From the NCBI RefSeq assembly GCF_019649055.1, contig NW_026570299.1, positions 124,001 through 188,000 of the forward strand: a stretch of 64,000 bases of DNA. Direction: 5' to 3'. Under the pieces are notes generated by a model, which ran no database searches, was not told where the DNA came from, and saw nothing but the letters and a program-made list of their open reading frames with translations. Below, piece after piece: positions 32,160 through 43,222 of this stretch. The number at the start of each line of letters is the position of its first letter. Positions within the stretch are counted from its first letter, which is position 1. Origin of the DNA: Paramacrobiotus metropolitanus (lineage: Eukaryota; Tardigrada; Eutardigrada; Parachela; Macrobiotidae). The translations under genes and the position numbers were made by a program.

Positions 32160-32568
32160 ATGGGTTCCCGAAAGTCCCGCAAGCGTTCACCGTCGTCTTC
32201 GTCCTCGTCTTCTGAATCCTCTGGGACTTCAAATCCGCATCCTCCACCCCGTCCGCCTCTGAAAAAAGCCGAAGATATCCGTGCAGTTAAAGTCCAGGCT
32301 GCGCGCAAACCTGAACAGCAGAAGACATCCGCCGCGAAACCTGCTGCAAGCAAACCCAGCGTAATCAAGCCTGCTCAGCCTTCACTGGCGTCTGTCATCG
32401 TCCCGAAGACCGTGGAAAAGCCCTACAAAATCCCCAAGCTCCCTTTCAAGGAATCGGAGAAGCGATCTGCGTCAGTGGTTCCTGTGGAGAAGTCGGATAA
32501 GAAGAAGAAGACCGAAGAGTTCGCAGCCAGTTCCTCGTCATCGTCCTCCTCTACCCGCAAAGCAACAG
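32160..32568 (+). CDS. Ser/Lys/Pro-rich exon of an unidentified gene
   Basis: The ATG at 32160 opens a frame of good codon quality: MGSRKSRKRSPSSSSSSSES, then a Pro-rich patch, a Lys/Ala/Gln-rich middle with repeated KPA/KPS motifs, a KLPFKESEKRS segment and a DKKKKTEEF-Ser8 patch. The first 20 residues resemble the basic/serine tracts of nuclear proteins. At 32568 the exon can end at ACAG/GTACAGTG, a good donor; without splicing it ends 7 codons later at TAA. No acceptor exon is recognised, and the retroelement E3 starts 500 bp downstream, perhaps inside the intron. Function unknown; disordered and probably nuclear. Confidence 0.5.
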
Positions 32569-33068
32569 GTACAGTGATTATACTACAGTAAATCACTGCT
32601 AATTTACCGTTAATTGTGTGACAACTTGTTGTCAAAATCTATAACTACCATAATTGTGGACGTATTGCACCCGTAAAATTTCCAGCATAATTTGATGTAG
32701 TAGCATATGACCAATAAATTATTCTCATAATTCATTTTCTTGTGACCTTAAATTTACGATTCTTAAAAGTGGCTTGTTTCTTGTGGAGATAACCACTTTC
32801 GTAAATTCGAAAGGTCATTTCCGTATTTGTCAGGTATTTCCCGGCTGCGTACCTGGATTCTGTCTGGGTCAAAGCCTTCGAACAATAACCTGTCACGAAC
32901 AGGAAATTACCGTCTCGCGTTAATTAATTGGCGCATATCCCAATTGAGCTGTACAGTAATACAGCAAAGTTACGATTTGCGTTTCCATTGACTACAGTGT
33001 TACTACCGCATTCGCATACCAGCGCATTCGCATAATGATTATCATCAATTACCGCTAATTACCAAACG
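32569..33068 (+). other. Leader of E3 or intron; no gene
   Basis: This lies between the Ser/Lys-rich exon and the E3 gag ATG. A 16-nt palindrome TGACAACTTGTTGTCA lies at 32619-32634 and could mark an LTR start (TGTGACAACTTG), but no second LTR exists because E3 is 3'-truncated, so LTR limits cannot be set. A CCTTCGAACAATAACC stretch near 32875 is T-arm-like and could belong to a primer-binding region; this is weak. Confidence 0.3.
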
Positions 33069-34845
33069 ATGGCTACCAAAGCTGAAATTTTTGCACAGCT
33101 AAATGATACGCAAGATTCTCAGAGGCAGCTCAAGAAGCTATGTGAATTCTTGCGTATCCGACCTGGTAGTACCAAAGACCTGATGAAAAGCGATATTGCT
33201 GATCACCTGCTCGCTCAGAAAATTACCCTCGCAAGCGTTGTTGAACGCATGCCGAAAGATTGCAGAACCGTTGTCTGAAAGTTCCCGTAAGACTGCTGAT
33301 ACTGCGCCTAAATCTACCGAAGCAGCGAAAGCTCCCGAAGCTTCCCAGAAGCAACCGGTTAACACCGATGTTCGGTCCACTGCAGATCCGGACAATCGGA
33401 CCGGTAGCAGCAAGGCTGCTGATTCTCGTACAGTTACCGATATAAGTACCGATACGAGTGCGAGTACTGAACGGAATCCCGCAAACGAAGATGTGGAAGT
33501 AATCAGTGATTCACCGAACCGAAAGTCCCGAACCGAATCAGAATACCGTACATTTTTAGGCACGCTTAACGATGATGAAAAGCGTGTGCTTGATAACATT
33601 CTCTTGATGCATGAAGAAACCGTCCGTCGAGATATCGAGAGCAAACGTAAACAGATGCTTGATCGCATCGATCATCTTGAGCGTGACCGTAATTCTGTAT
33701 CAATTTTCCAGCTTGTCGAAGCTTTGTCGAAGATGAACCCTAATATCCCGTCATCTTCAAGTACCGTTGATTCTCATAAAGTTTCCGTAAAAGATTTCGG
33801 TATTCAGAAATTCGCGAACAAGTCCGAACTGATTATTACCGATTTCTTCCGGCAATATGATTGTGCTACCAACAGTCTTGGGTGGCCAACATCGAAGAAG
33901 ATTCTCATGCTACCTGCATACCTCGAAGATTCCCCTCGCAAGTTCTTTGAGTCTATGTGGGAAACCAATCAGAATACCGACTACGATGGATGGAAGTCCA
34001 TCTTTGTCAAGCGATATTTACCTGCTGATTATAAGCTCAATAAGCGAATTGAATTGTCCCAGAAAACTTTCCGACCTGGTCAGGATGTTGATACATTCTT
34101 TGACGAACTACAGGTCCTGTTCGATGAAGTAAACCCATTAATGTCCAAAGACGATAAGATCGCAGAAATTACCCGAGCATTCATAAATATACCAGAGTAC
34201 CGCAAGCTACTGGCAGTTACAGATGCCAAGTCAGTTGACAAGATGCGATCAGTGCTGACCAAGATCGCTAATATCGATAAAACCGATACTCCCGTTGTTC
34301 AGAATGTTACCTGTGATAATGCTGAAGTTAATTTCATGAAGAATAATTCCCAGTCAAATTACCGTGGCAGAAGCCGTTCTCGAGATAATCGTGATCGAAA
34401 CCGTGAACGTTCTGATAGTTCGAAGTACCGTGATTACAGACGTGATCGCAGTCGCAGTTATGACCGTAATTCCCGCAGTAATCGAACTTATGCCCGGCAG
34501 TTCCGCGATAATCTGTTCCGTGATCGCAGAGGTTCCCGTGACTATGACCGTAACCGTGACCGTTCTCGTGAGAGGTCCCGTGACCGGGACCGATCGCGAA
34601 GTTCGGATCATTACCCTACCCGTCGCATGTCTGATTCCCGTGAACGTCGTGATGCACCTGTGACTGAATGGAGATTCCCTCGAAATGAACTTGACTTCGA
34701 GAGCTACCGACTACGGTCTGGTAAGCTTTTCTGTCCCGTGTGTCTCGATTACCGTCATACGTTTAAGCAATGTACCAAAGCGAAACCACAGGACCTTGAG
34801 CACGTTGAGCCGAAGTGTCCTCGTGGTGTGCTCTACCGTGTTTAG
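33069..34845 (+). pseudogene. E3 gag with Arg/Asp/Ser repeat tract and CCHC knuckle
   Basis: ATG 33069 starts MATKAEIFAQLNDTQDSQRQ and runs to TGA 33276. The homologous frame continues one base over from about 33250 to TAG 34843-34845. The capsid core lies near 33790-34260 (FANKSELIITDFFRQYD, WKSIFVKRYLPADYKL, TFRPGQDVDTFFDELQ). A basic tract follows at 34360-34640, made largely of RD, RS, SR and DR dipeptides (RDRSRERSRDRDRSR), very like an SR-protein domain. Last comes CPVCLDYRHTFKQC, a perfect CX2CX4HX4C knuckle. The single early frameshift separates the first 60 residues from the rest. Confidence 0.85.
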
Positions 34846-34917
34846 AAAGAATACGAATGATTTCATCCGTGACAATTACACCCCTGATTTTTGGGAGTCC
34901 CGTGAGGGAAAAGCCTA

Positions 34918-36100
34918 ATGCCACATCAGAAAGGAAGTCAATGTGGCAGATATTACCGAAAGCCTCCCTACCGTTATGACAAGTACCAACATTTCAAGTA
35001 TGGTGGTCAGTTCCCTAACAGAAGTACCAATCATAACGTCGACGTGAACGATTTCTCAGTTAGATTTTCCGATAATTACGTGAATACCGTTAAAAGTGAC
35101 CCTGCTAAATCCCCTTTCCGTACCTTTGGGATGCCTGATATTGTGAAACCAGTGTATGCACCAGCAACCATCAATAACCAAAAGGTCATCGTGTTAGTTG
35201 ATACCGGTGCTAGCTGTTCAATTATCAGCGAACACAGCTTCGCGATTGCGTCTGCAATTCCAAAGGTGTGATTCCAAAGCTCCTAAATTGAAATTCACCA
35301 CTATTTCCCAAAGCTTTCAGAAGGATGAAATGTACCAATCTGATATTACCGTTGAACTGAATGGCAGAACAATTACCCATAAAGTTTACATCATCTGTAA
35401 CTCTCCGAGAGAATTTGTGATTCTTGGAAATGATTTCTGTAAAGCGTCTGGTGTATGGATACATCCTAAGACTGATCGCTTATGCTTCGAAGAAGACCTG
35501 AAACCTGAACCTTCTAGGAAGATTCAAATTAATAGTACGATCATTTCCGACTTGCAAGATTTGCACTACTCTCAGAAGAGTTTTGTACCTAATTATTTGC
35601 TGAGGCATGTGTACAGTACCACTAATAAAGCAGTGCTAAGTCCCATTCCTGAAAATGAAGTGCCTACAATAAATACCGCAGTTAGAGATGTATCGAGTGA
35701 AAACAAACCGGTGTCCGTGAAAGACTCTAATACTGATGCAGAACCGTCTGTTATCGCTTCGATAAACACTACAGTACCTACTGAAGAGATTGTCAGTAAA
35801 CCTGAAGCCGTAGTCAATCATATTGGTCTTAAATGGGAGAAAACGAATATTCTTATTCAGAATACCATCGTAATTCCCAAGAAATCCGGAATTAAACTTA
35901 TGATTGATTTACCTGACAATTACTGTGGTCCTGTCCTGTTAACTCCCAATAAAAAGCTAATGTTGAATCACCTGGTGTCTGTTGGCAATTGTCTCGCTAC
36001 CTCTGTTGATGGAAAAGCTGAGATATTAATTACCAATTTCTCGCAACGTAAGGTCCGACTGAAGAAGAACGTTAACGTTGGTACCGTGTGCGAAAATTGA
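34918..36100 (+). pseudogene. E3 protease and linker, split by a frameshift
   Basis: The first piece (34918-35271) ends with VIVLVDTGASCSIISEHSF, the active-site strand of a retropepsin with an intact DTGA. The frame then moves by one base near 35260. The second piece (to 36100) carries the rest of the fold (VYIICNSPREFVILGNDFCKA, the ILG-x-DF motif near the protease end) and a long linker. The piece 34918 is in the same frame as gag, but several stops lie between, so the original gag-pol arrangement cannot be reconstructed with certainty. Confidence 0.82.
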
Positions 36101-37715
36101 TGATTTTGCCGATATTGAAGTGATAGAAGTGGAGTTTCATACTACCGTAACTACCACTGATAAAGACCCAAAGCCTAATTATTCAGACATTACCGATGAA
36201 GAATTTAAAGAACATATTACCAAGATGAAGTTCAATCCTAAATTACCGAATTCTGATCATCAAAAGTTAATTAACCTGTTTCTCAAGCATAAAACCGTGT
36301 TTCCTTCTAAATCCCGTAAACTTGGTGAATTTTCCGAGGTTGTCCATGAGATTGATACCGCGGAAAATAAACCGGTTAAGAAAACACCATGGCGAACTTC
36401 CTACGCTCAGAGAATGACCATTAATGAGCAAGTGGATGAAATGTTGCGTGATGGCATTATACGTGAGTCGAAGTCACCGTGGTCGTTTCCCGTGGTTTTG
36501 GTCAATAAGAAAGATCCTACTGACAAACCTCGCTTTTGCGTGGATTTCCGTGCGTTGAATAAACTTACCAATCGTCCGATGTGGCTGTTGCCACGAGCGG
36601 AAGACGCGATTAGCAGTTTTGGAAAGTCCCAGTTTTATACTTCACTTGACTTTAACAGTGGATTTTGGCAAATCCGTGTTAAAGATTCTGATATTCCCAA
36701 GTGCTCATTCGTAACCATGGATGGCCAATACGAATTCGCTCGTATGCCATTCGGTTTGAATGGAGCTACAGCTACCTTCCAGCGTGCAATCGATTCCATC
36801 CTACATCACCTTAAATGGAAAGGTGTAGTGTGTTACATTGATGATGTTCTTATCGGTGGCAATACCTTTGAAGAACATTTAAATTTACTCGATCAAGTTT
36901 TGACCGCTGTGGCGAAAGCTGGATTCACGATTAGTCCCAAGAAGTGTGAAATTGCTTTCAATCTCCTTGGGTTTATCCTGAGTAACGACGGAATCAAACC
37001 AGATCCGTCTACGGTTGAAGCAATTCAGAATTTTGCGATTCCCACAACGCCGAAAGAAATCAAATCCTTTATCGGCGCTTTAACTTATTACCGTGCTTTC
37101 ATTAATAACTTCTCGACGATTGCATTTCCCTTGATTCAATTGACCAAGCAAAATGTTGCATTTCAATGGACAAAAGCATGTAATACCGCTTTTCAGAAGA
37201 TGAAAGAATGCTTAATTACCGCTCCGATCTTAAAACCATTCGATCCCGCGCTAGAGACTCAGATTAAGACCGATGCCTCTGGCGTTGGTGTGGGCGTAAT
37301 CGTTGAACAAATGCATCCTGATGGATGGCATGTTGTGGCATATGGTTCGAAGATGCTCGATAAGCACCAAAAGAACTACAGTACCACCGAAAAAGAATGT
37401 TATGCCATCGTATGGTCCGTTAAAAAGTATAAACATTACCTTTCCGGCAAGAAGTTTAAAATAACTACCGACCACAATGCCTTTAGGTACCTAATGCGTC
37501 TCAAAGAACCAAAAGGTCGTCTGAACCGATGGGCCTTATCCTTACAACAATATGACTTTGAGATTGAGTACCGTAAGGGCCGTTTGCATGCTGATGCAGA
37601 CTTATTAGGCCGAAATCCCTTCGAAAAGTCCGAGAAGAACGAAGATGATTGTGATGCCGTACTGATATTCCATTTGAAATTAAAAATACCGAATTACTTA
37701 TACGTGAGCAAATGA
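36078..37715 (+). pseudogene. E3 reverse transcriptase and RNase H
   Basis: This open frame of 545 codons is not in frame with the protease piece. It has RT entry motifs (HEIDTAENKPVKKTPWR, MLRDGIIRESKSPWSFPVVL), YEFARMPFGLNGATATFQ and the catalytic YIDD at residues 253-256 of the frame (codons from 36834). RNase H follows (TDASGVGVGVIVEQ, TEKECYAIVW, TDHNAFRYL, DADLLGRNPF). All catalytic residues of RT and RNase H look present. It is listed as a pseudogene because the element around it is broken. Confidence 0.88.
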
Positions 37716-38092
37716 CCGACGAATTCTGTCAAAAAATCATTACCATATTGAGTGATCCCGATAAATACGTTAAATTACGCAAAGCGTACTAGAAACGAAG
37801 CGATACATTCCGAATTGTCGATAAAATTCTGTATAAAGTGCGCTCGCGTCATGGTAAAAATACCTTGTTAATTGTGCTACCGAAGAAGTTACGTGCAGAT
37901 ATCCTTTATGCATGTCATGACTGTCCGATGGCAGGACATGTTGGTTACCATCGAACGTTTGAGAAAATGTGCTGCGCTGTGCTTGTACAGTTGTACTACG
38001 TAAACACGTTTGATACGGTTACCGTGATCGCTCACGTACTGAAGTATCTGTACTTCCACCTTATGGACAAAAATGTAAACAAACCCTTATGA
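37716..38092 (+). pseudogene. E3 integrase N-terminal finger remnant
   Basis: After stops near 37713-37790, the frame at 37838-38092 reads VLPKKLRADILYACHDCPMA then GHVGYHRTFEKM, the HHCC-finger start of a Ty3/gypsy integrase (H...H present). The CX2C half and the DDE core do not follow; the sequence becomes unrelated after about 37980. The element was truncated or deleted here. Confidence 0.75.
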
Positions 38093-38987
38093 CTGTTAGC
38101 AGAACCTAATAATTCTGTTGTGTTATCGTTAAGGCTCGAAACAATTCATGATTTGGCGTCATCAAATAAATTACATTTAAAGGATGTCTATAAAAAAGGG
38201 GTGTTGCGAGTAAATCTAATTAATAGCAGAAAAGGGTGCCTATAATTAACGGGGTGCGAACAGGGGTCGCTTTATAAAACGGGGGTGAAAAGGGTGGCAA
38301 TAGTGTTTTCCTAATTTTTGTACATTCACCATTACAGATCATTGCATACATTACAACACATTACAGTACATTACATCACAATGTCATGTTGTGCAGCATA
38401 AATGGAAAAACCAGTTTACTCCAACCATTTCCCTGTTCTGCTGCCGTCAACCAGCTAGAGTTTAATGTTGCGGCTACAACATGACGCTTATGTGCCGCGC
38501 CGGATTTAACCAGATGTACAAGCTTGTCGAGAAATTATGAGCGTAAAGGTACAGGTAAAGCGCTCTGAGAGCAATGTTAGCATGGCCAGCAACGGCCACT
38601 ACACTACAGTACGCAACCAACAAATTTAAATGTTTCCGTTTCTATACTGCAATAATTTCTCGACAAGCTTGTACTGCCGTAACGTCACAGTCCAGCCGGG
38701 TGACGGCAGCATGGCCTTGAACTTGGTTCGACTAAAATGGTTTTCCCCCCCTATAATACGAGTTCTACGGCTTCGTCTACAAGTACTGTACTTACTGAAA
38801 ATTATTTGTCACCGTTACCCAGCGTAATAAATCAAACGCATTTCAGTTAGGATCGGCTCACGCCAGCCTTTCAGTGCAGCTAATTTCTATTGCCCGCATG
38901 ATTTATCAATGTTTTCCGATATAGTTATTTTGAAACTCACCAGAGTGTTGGCAGTTACTGTCAGCTGCAAAAAAAGTACAACTATAG
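38093..38987. other. Intergenic with a perfect-armed palindromic repeat
   Basis: No gene supported. CATTACA-type simple repeats occur at 38325-38385. At 38516-38538 and 38652-38674 there are perfect 23-bp inverted arms (GTACAAGCTTGTCGAGAAAT...), 159 bp overall, without coding capacity. It is compact enough for a MITE, but I cannot define a target duplication. Confidence 0.55.
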
Positions 38988-39513
38988 CTATCTTTCTGAC
39001 CAAACTGGTAATGCAGTCAGCTCTGTTACCGTTAAAGTGCTGTCCGGCGGACCCTGGATGAGGTACACACAAAAGCTTTGATAGGTTGGATCAGAATCCA
39101 TTTGCAGAGTGGCAGGAGTTGAGAACGTGGAGAACACGCATCCCCCACATGCTATAAACATGAAAAATATCATGAAAACGATGTAATACACCGTATTTTG
39201 TAACCCAGTTGACAATTACTGTTCTTGATAATAGAATGCAGTCAGTGCACCCTTTATCGTTTCGCTTCGGAACACTTACGCGCGACATCCGTGCCGGACC
39301 CCGAGGCGATGGTATCGCCTTTTGTAGCGCATCTGTTACCCAACGAAGTCCTTGTGGTCGTGGACGTTGTCGTTGTCGTGGAAGAAGTTGTCATCGATGT
39401 CATCGATGCAGTAGTCGCGGATGATGTTGAACATACCGGTGCGCTGGTGGTACACCCTGGACAATTGCTACTCGGACACGTTGTAACCTGGCAAACGGGG
39501 CATGTTGTCCGAG
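38988..39513 (-). CDS. Two exons of a Thr-rich/Cys-pair plus CUB-like secreted protein (gene A)
   Basis: Exon a (39513-39280, 234 nt) follows an acceptor TTTTTCCGGCAG and ends at a donor GTAAGTG. It encodes CPVCQVTTCPSSNCPGC, then a Thr/Ser-rich spacer and NRCATKGDT. Exon b (39151-38988) follows TTTATAG and encodes CGGCVFSTFS, then FCVYLIQGPPDSTLTVTELT, ending at TAG 38988. Splice phases agree (1 nt + 2 nt). The paralogue at 44873-46051 has the same two exons, phases and motifs, which is the main evidence that the introns are real. GPPDSTLTV resembles the end of a CUB-like domain. Upstream exons with a signal peptide are not identified. Function unknown, probably extracellular. Confidence 0.6.
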
Positions 39514-39594
39514 CTGCCGGAAAAACAGTAACTGTGTTATGTAAATCGACGAAACTGCTAACAAAAGTGATGGCTTGTGAACCGGCAAACTAGA

Positions 39595-41784
39595 GAAAAC
39601 TTAATTTCGAAGACATCCTTCTTACACCTTCCACATACAGCGAACTGTAATTTTTAAAAAATTTGTGAGGCTGCAGATAAATTACCTGTTGTACCGTCAC
39701 CGTCAAATGTACGATCTAAAGTGGAAGGTCTTGGACCTACCGCCTAGCAAACCCGGAACACCCCCAAGCTATAGACTTTATGGTTGCTAACTGACTATCT
39801 CAACCAATCTCTATATACCTGTATACGCTCTGTATCGTTGGAACAGGTGTTGGGCCGGCCCGGCCCCTTTGGGAGGGCCGCGCCGGGCCGCGGCCTGGAA
39901 GCAGGGCCATGAACCGGGCAGCGGCCCGGACTGTGGCCCGCATTAAAAGTTAAATATGGAAAAAGACTCAGTAAAACGAAAACCTGCACTGGAATTTACC
40001 GAAAATCAGGATTTTTCTATTAGTTTTTCTTAATTTTCTCAGCATGCAACGTTTTTTAAGATCCATGTACGCGTATTTTTCTGCTGACTTGCCTTCTGTA
40101 GCCGCGTGCATAACGACATTATGGGAAAGAAGTAATACTGTCCTGGAAGACGGCCCGGGCCGTGCAAACCCAGAGGCCACGGCCCTGACTCTTGCTCGGG
40201 CCGGGCCGAACATTGGTTGGTGTTGAATCTTTTCGTACAGCATCGTACAGCATCGCAATCATAAAAACGACTGCGTGGTGATCTTTTCGTATTCTTTTAA
40301 ACAAAATTCACTAGCTCGCTTTTCACTTCCGCTCACATAACCAGTTCTCGTACCTTTGGCGATCTGCAATAAGTGCCCATCATACTGACAGCACGGGACT
40401 AACCTGTTTAAATGACTGGAAGTAGGGTTGTCATCACGTCATCACACGCGCTATCACAATCACGCCGATTTCCTGTTCACAATCCTATCATGCCGAAAAA
40501 TTTTAGCAGTGATAATGCGAAGTGATGAGTGATGGGAAGCGACAAAGCGTACCGTGATGGCCAGAATGCTCAAGGCCTTGCTTATAAATTTTCCCCATAC
40601 GGCATTCGCCTGAATTAAAAAGGAGAAAGACTTTTTAGCGCGCATAACTTATGAGGCATAACTGACGCACAGTAAAGTTTGCCGCTAAAACACAAACTTT
40701 TGGCACTGGGAAATCATCCCATCACTTCCCAATCCACCACAATACAATTGGTTGGTTGATAATGCATTTCTCACATGTGATAACTACTGTATTTTTACAA
40801 CATTCATACTTTATGAAAACAGTAAAATAATTTTTTTTCCAAAGCATAATTCATTAAAATTCATTTTACTTTCGTCCCACCAATCCCACTATTCCCATCA
40901 ATTCACGTTCCCCTTCCCATCCCATCCCACCTCAAAAATCACGGTGGGATGACAACCCTAACTGGTAGTGTAATTAATGTGTAAATAGAATTATATTGTT
41001 CAGTTTTTGCGCTCGTTGTATTGTGCCGTGAAGGAATGCTGACAAAATCTACACACGGTTTGAAAGTTGGATAATTAGTAAGCATGGTCTGAAATGCGCT
41101 CTTCTCAGCGGAGGCTGTTAAATCGACTGGCGATTGACTATACCAATTATGTAGCTTACAAGGTGCATGTAACATGTTGTATTTGATTGGAGGCAATAAG
41201 GGCTGGGCAAAACGACAAGCCAAGATGTCCGCATTCAAGCAAAGATTTTGTAACCATGCTAAAAGGGACAGCTTGATATAAGTGGTTGTATAACTTGCAC
41301 TGGCCAAGTACTGGCAAGCTGCGACACGCTTGTTTGATAAAGAGCCATGTTTTTATCGAGAAGACATAGGCGACATTTGTAAGTACTTATTGTCGTCACC
41401 TGGCTGGAGAAAGACGTTGCGGCAGTACATACGATTAAATCAGGTGCGGTAAATAAGCACCATGTTTAGCCACCTCGTAAAATACCAGCCGGCTGACCGC
41501 AATAAGTACAGAGAGCTTGCCTAAGTAACTGCCAGTCCCTTTTATTCAAATAAAAAATGAATCAGTAAAAAATGTATTTACTGACATGTACACATATGTA
41601 CATGTACATGCTCCCTTAACCTGCAAATAAAATCATTTTCTCGCAATCGAGGAAGGCACTATCTATTCTGAGCGAAACTGGTGCACCAGACACACTTTTA
41701 CAGCAATATGGGAGTTCAGTTTCTTTGCTACTGGATAGGAGATGGTGCACCTGAAAGGGTTCTATAGTTCTACGAGAAACTTAC
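39595..41784. other. Intergenic; GC-rich inverted GGCCCG tracts and a dispersed repeat
   Basis: No gene supported. At 39852-39945 and 40140-40215 the sequence turns into strings of GGCCCG/CGGGCC, sharply GC-rich in AT-rich DNA. The second block resembles the first as its reverse complement (GGCCCGGCCC, GGGCCGTGGCC), so it may be an inverted repeat with about 190 bp between. At 41180-41235 a block (AAGGGYTGGGCA, CAAGCCA, TGTCYGCATTC) also occurs at 49425-49480, an old dispersed repeat. Simple ATGTACATGTACATG lies near 41595. Confidence 0.45.
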
Positions 41785-42205
41785 TTGTTGCGGCAGTGGT
41801 AGATGTAGGATACCGTACGCATTTGGTCCCGCTGGCATCTTGATAGGCCAACGAGCTGTCGCATACGCATTTCCCATTGCTATCACAAATCGAAGACGAG
41901 TCCGCGCAACGGTGCCCAATTCCAGCACAATGACAATGCAGGGCTGCATTGGCGGTGGATCCGGCGCACGCCATTTCAAAGGCAACGTCCGAGGGACTGC
42001 CGACGTCCACCGGCTTCCGCGTTAATGCCGGTGAGTCAATTTAGCCGTTGGCAGCGGACAGCGGGGAGGGTGCAGGCAGTTGTCCGGCATTTTGCCGGAG
42101 AAAATTCAACCGGCCGAGTGGGAGAGCTAACTGGCCAGCTGACTGCTTAACACACAAGGCTAAGCTACATAAGATGGCATACAAAACGAAAATATTTCTG
42201 GACAT
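41785..42205 (-). pseudogene. EB-like secreted cysteine-rich exon, copy 1 (nonsense codon)
   Basis: ATG 42205 starts MSRNIFVLYAILCSLALCVK, a signal peptide. After a linker comes a cysteine module with CHCAGIGHRCADSSSIC and CDSNGKCVCDSS, spacing like an EB/EGF-like module. The exon ends at CAACAA/GTAAGT (41785). A TAA at 42041-42043 interrupts the frame where copy 2 has CAA. The rest of the 421-nt exon is otherwise open in one frame. It lies in opposite orientation to copy 2, about 600 bp away. A secreted role is inferred. Confidence 0.7.
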
Positions 42206-42800
42206 TTTGCCACAATTACTTCGCAGTAGCATTCGCAACTAACCAGAACTGTAACAGAAACGTAGAGAGTGACAGAACGTTCAAAGTTTAAAGTAGAACT
42301 GTTGCGTAGAAGTTTAGACTGATGTATTTCGAGCAACCATGGAAGGCAACTCATCAACACGGTGTTCAGAGCGCCCAAGGGCCAGACCTTGACCCATGTA
42401 TGATAGCCAGTTCCTGGCTGGCTCAGCAATCTAACTGGCAAATGTTATAGTGGCGGTGATAGGTTGAAGGTGCTTTGTTACAGCAATGCATTAACGCCAG
42501 AATGCGGTCGAAAGTAGAAACTGCCTGTTATTAATGATCATAGGTCAAGGTCTGGCCCTGGGGCGCTGAGAAGGCACCTACAACTTGTCACTGCCACTAA
42601 AATACGTTCAGCCAGTTAGATTGTGGGGCTAGCTAGAAACTGTCTATTCAGGGGTCAAGGTCTGGCCTTGGAGCGCTTTGAACACTCTGCTGATAAACTG
42701 CCTTCCATGTCTGATGGAAATACATCTAACCTTTAATGTCTATGTTTTCTGTAACAGTTCTGGTTAGTTGCTAGAGCTAATGCGAAATAATTGTCCAAAA

Positions 42801-43222
42801 ATGTCCAGAAACATTTTCTTTTTGTATGCCATCTTATGTAGCTTAGCCTTGTGTGTTAAGCAGTCTGCTGGCCAGTTAGCTCTCCCACTCGGCCGGTTGA
42901 ACTTTCTCCGGCAAAATGCCGGTTTTTCTGCCTGCACCCTCCCCGCTGTCCGCTGCCAACGGCCAAATTGACTCACCGGCATTAACGCGGAAGCCGGTGG
43001 ACGTCGGCAGTCCCTCGGACGTTGCCTTTGAAATGGCGTGCGCCGGATCCACCGCCAATGCAGCCCTGCATTGTCATTGTGCTGGAATTGGGCACCGTTG
43101 CGCGGACTCGTCTTCGATTTGTGATAGCAATGGGAAATGCGTATGCGACAGCTCGTTGGCCTATCAAGATGCCAGCGGGACCAAATGCGTACGGTATTCT
43201 ACAACTACAACTGCCGCAACAA
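42801..43222 (+). pseudogene. EB-like secreted cysteine-rich exon, copy 2 (frameshift)
   Basis: ATG 42801 starts MSRNIFFLYAILCSLALCVK. Near 42922-42927 this copy has TTTTT where copy 1 has ACAA, one extra base that shifts the frame. The cysteine module (ALHCHCAGIGHRCADSS, CDSNGKCVCDSSLAY) is intact in the shifted frame. The exon can end at CAACAA/GTACGT (43222). So copy 2 is open where copy 1 has its stop and broken where copy 1 is whole. A tiny intron or sequencing error at the T run is possible but unproven. Confidence 0.7.

Larger units (their letters stand above)
33069..38092 (+). mobile_element. E3: frameshifted, 3'-truncated Ty3/gypsy-type copy
   Basis: In order the plus strand shows Gag, zinc knuckle, protease, linker, RT, RNase H and the N-terminal finger of integrase, then stops being recognisable near 38090. 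The integrase core and 3' LTR are missing. Frame changes occur near 33196-33278, 34845-34918, 35198-35271 and 36078-36100, plus stops after 37715, so the copy cannot be autonomous. It is a different family from E1 and E2: Gag is Arg/Ser/Asp-repeat rich and RT has YIDD. It has no CGGC enrichment, but its coding strand is rich in ACCG and CCCG. Confidence 0.9.
41785..43222. repeat. Inverted duplication with about 600-bp arms
   Basis: The minus strand of 41785-42400 and the plus strand of 42650-43222 align throughout the exon (421 versus 422 nt). The match continues in the upstream flank: AACTAACCAGAACTGTAACAG on one side and its complement on the other, then GGCCAGACCTTGACC/GGTCAAGGTCTGGCC. A third partial flank copy lies at 42541-42575. 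The arms would form a very long RNA hairpin if read through. Confidence 0.8.

Noticed and set aside
38325-38385. CATTACA repeats as a CRISPR-like array
   Set aside because: Units are 7-11 bases and irregular, without constant repeats and unique spacers.
39225-39593. Val-rich plus-strand frame (and 44658-45026 minus) as membrane proteins
   Set aside because: Both are the antisense of Thr/Ser-rich exon a in genes A and B, which have splice sites and a paralogue.
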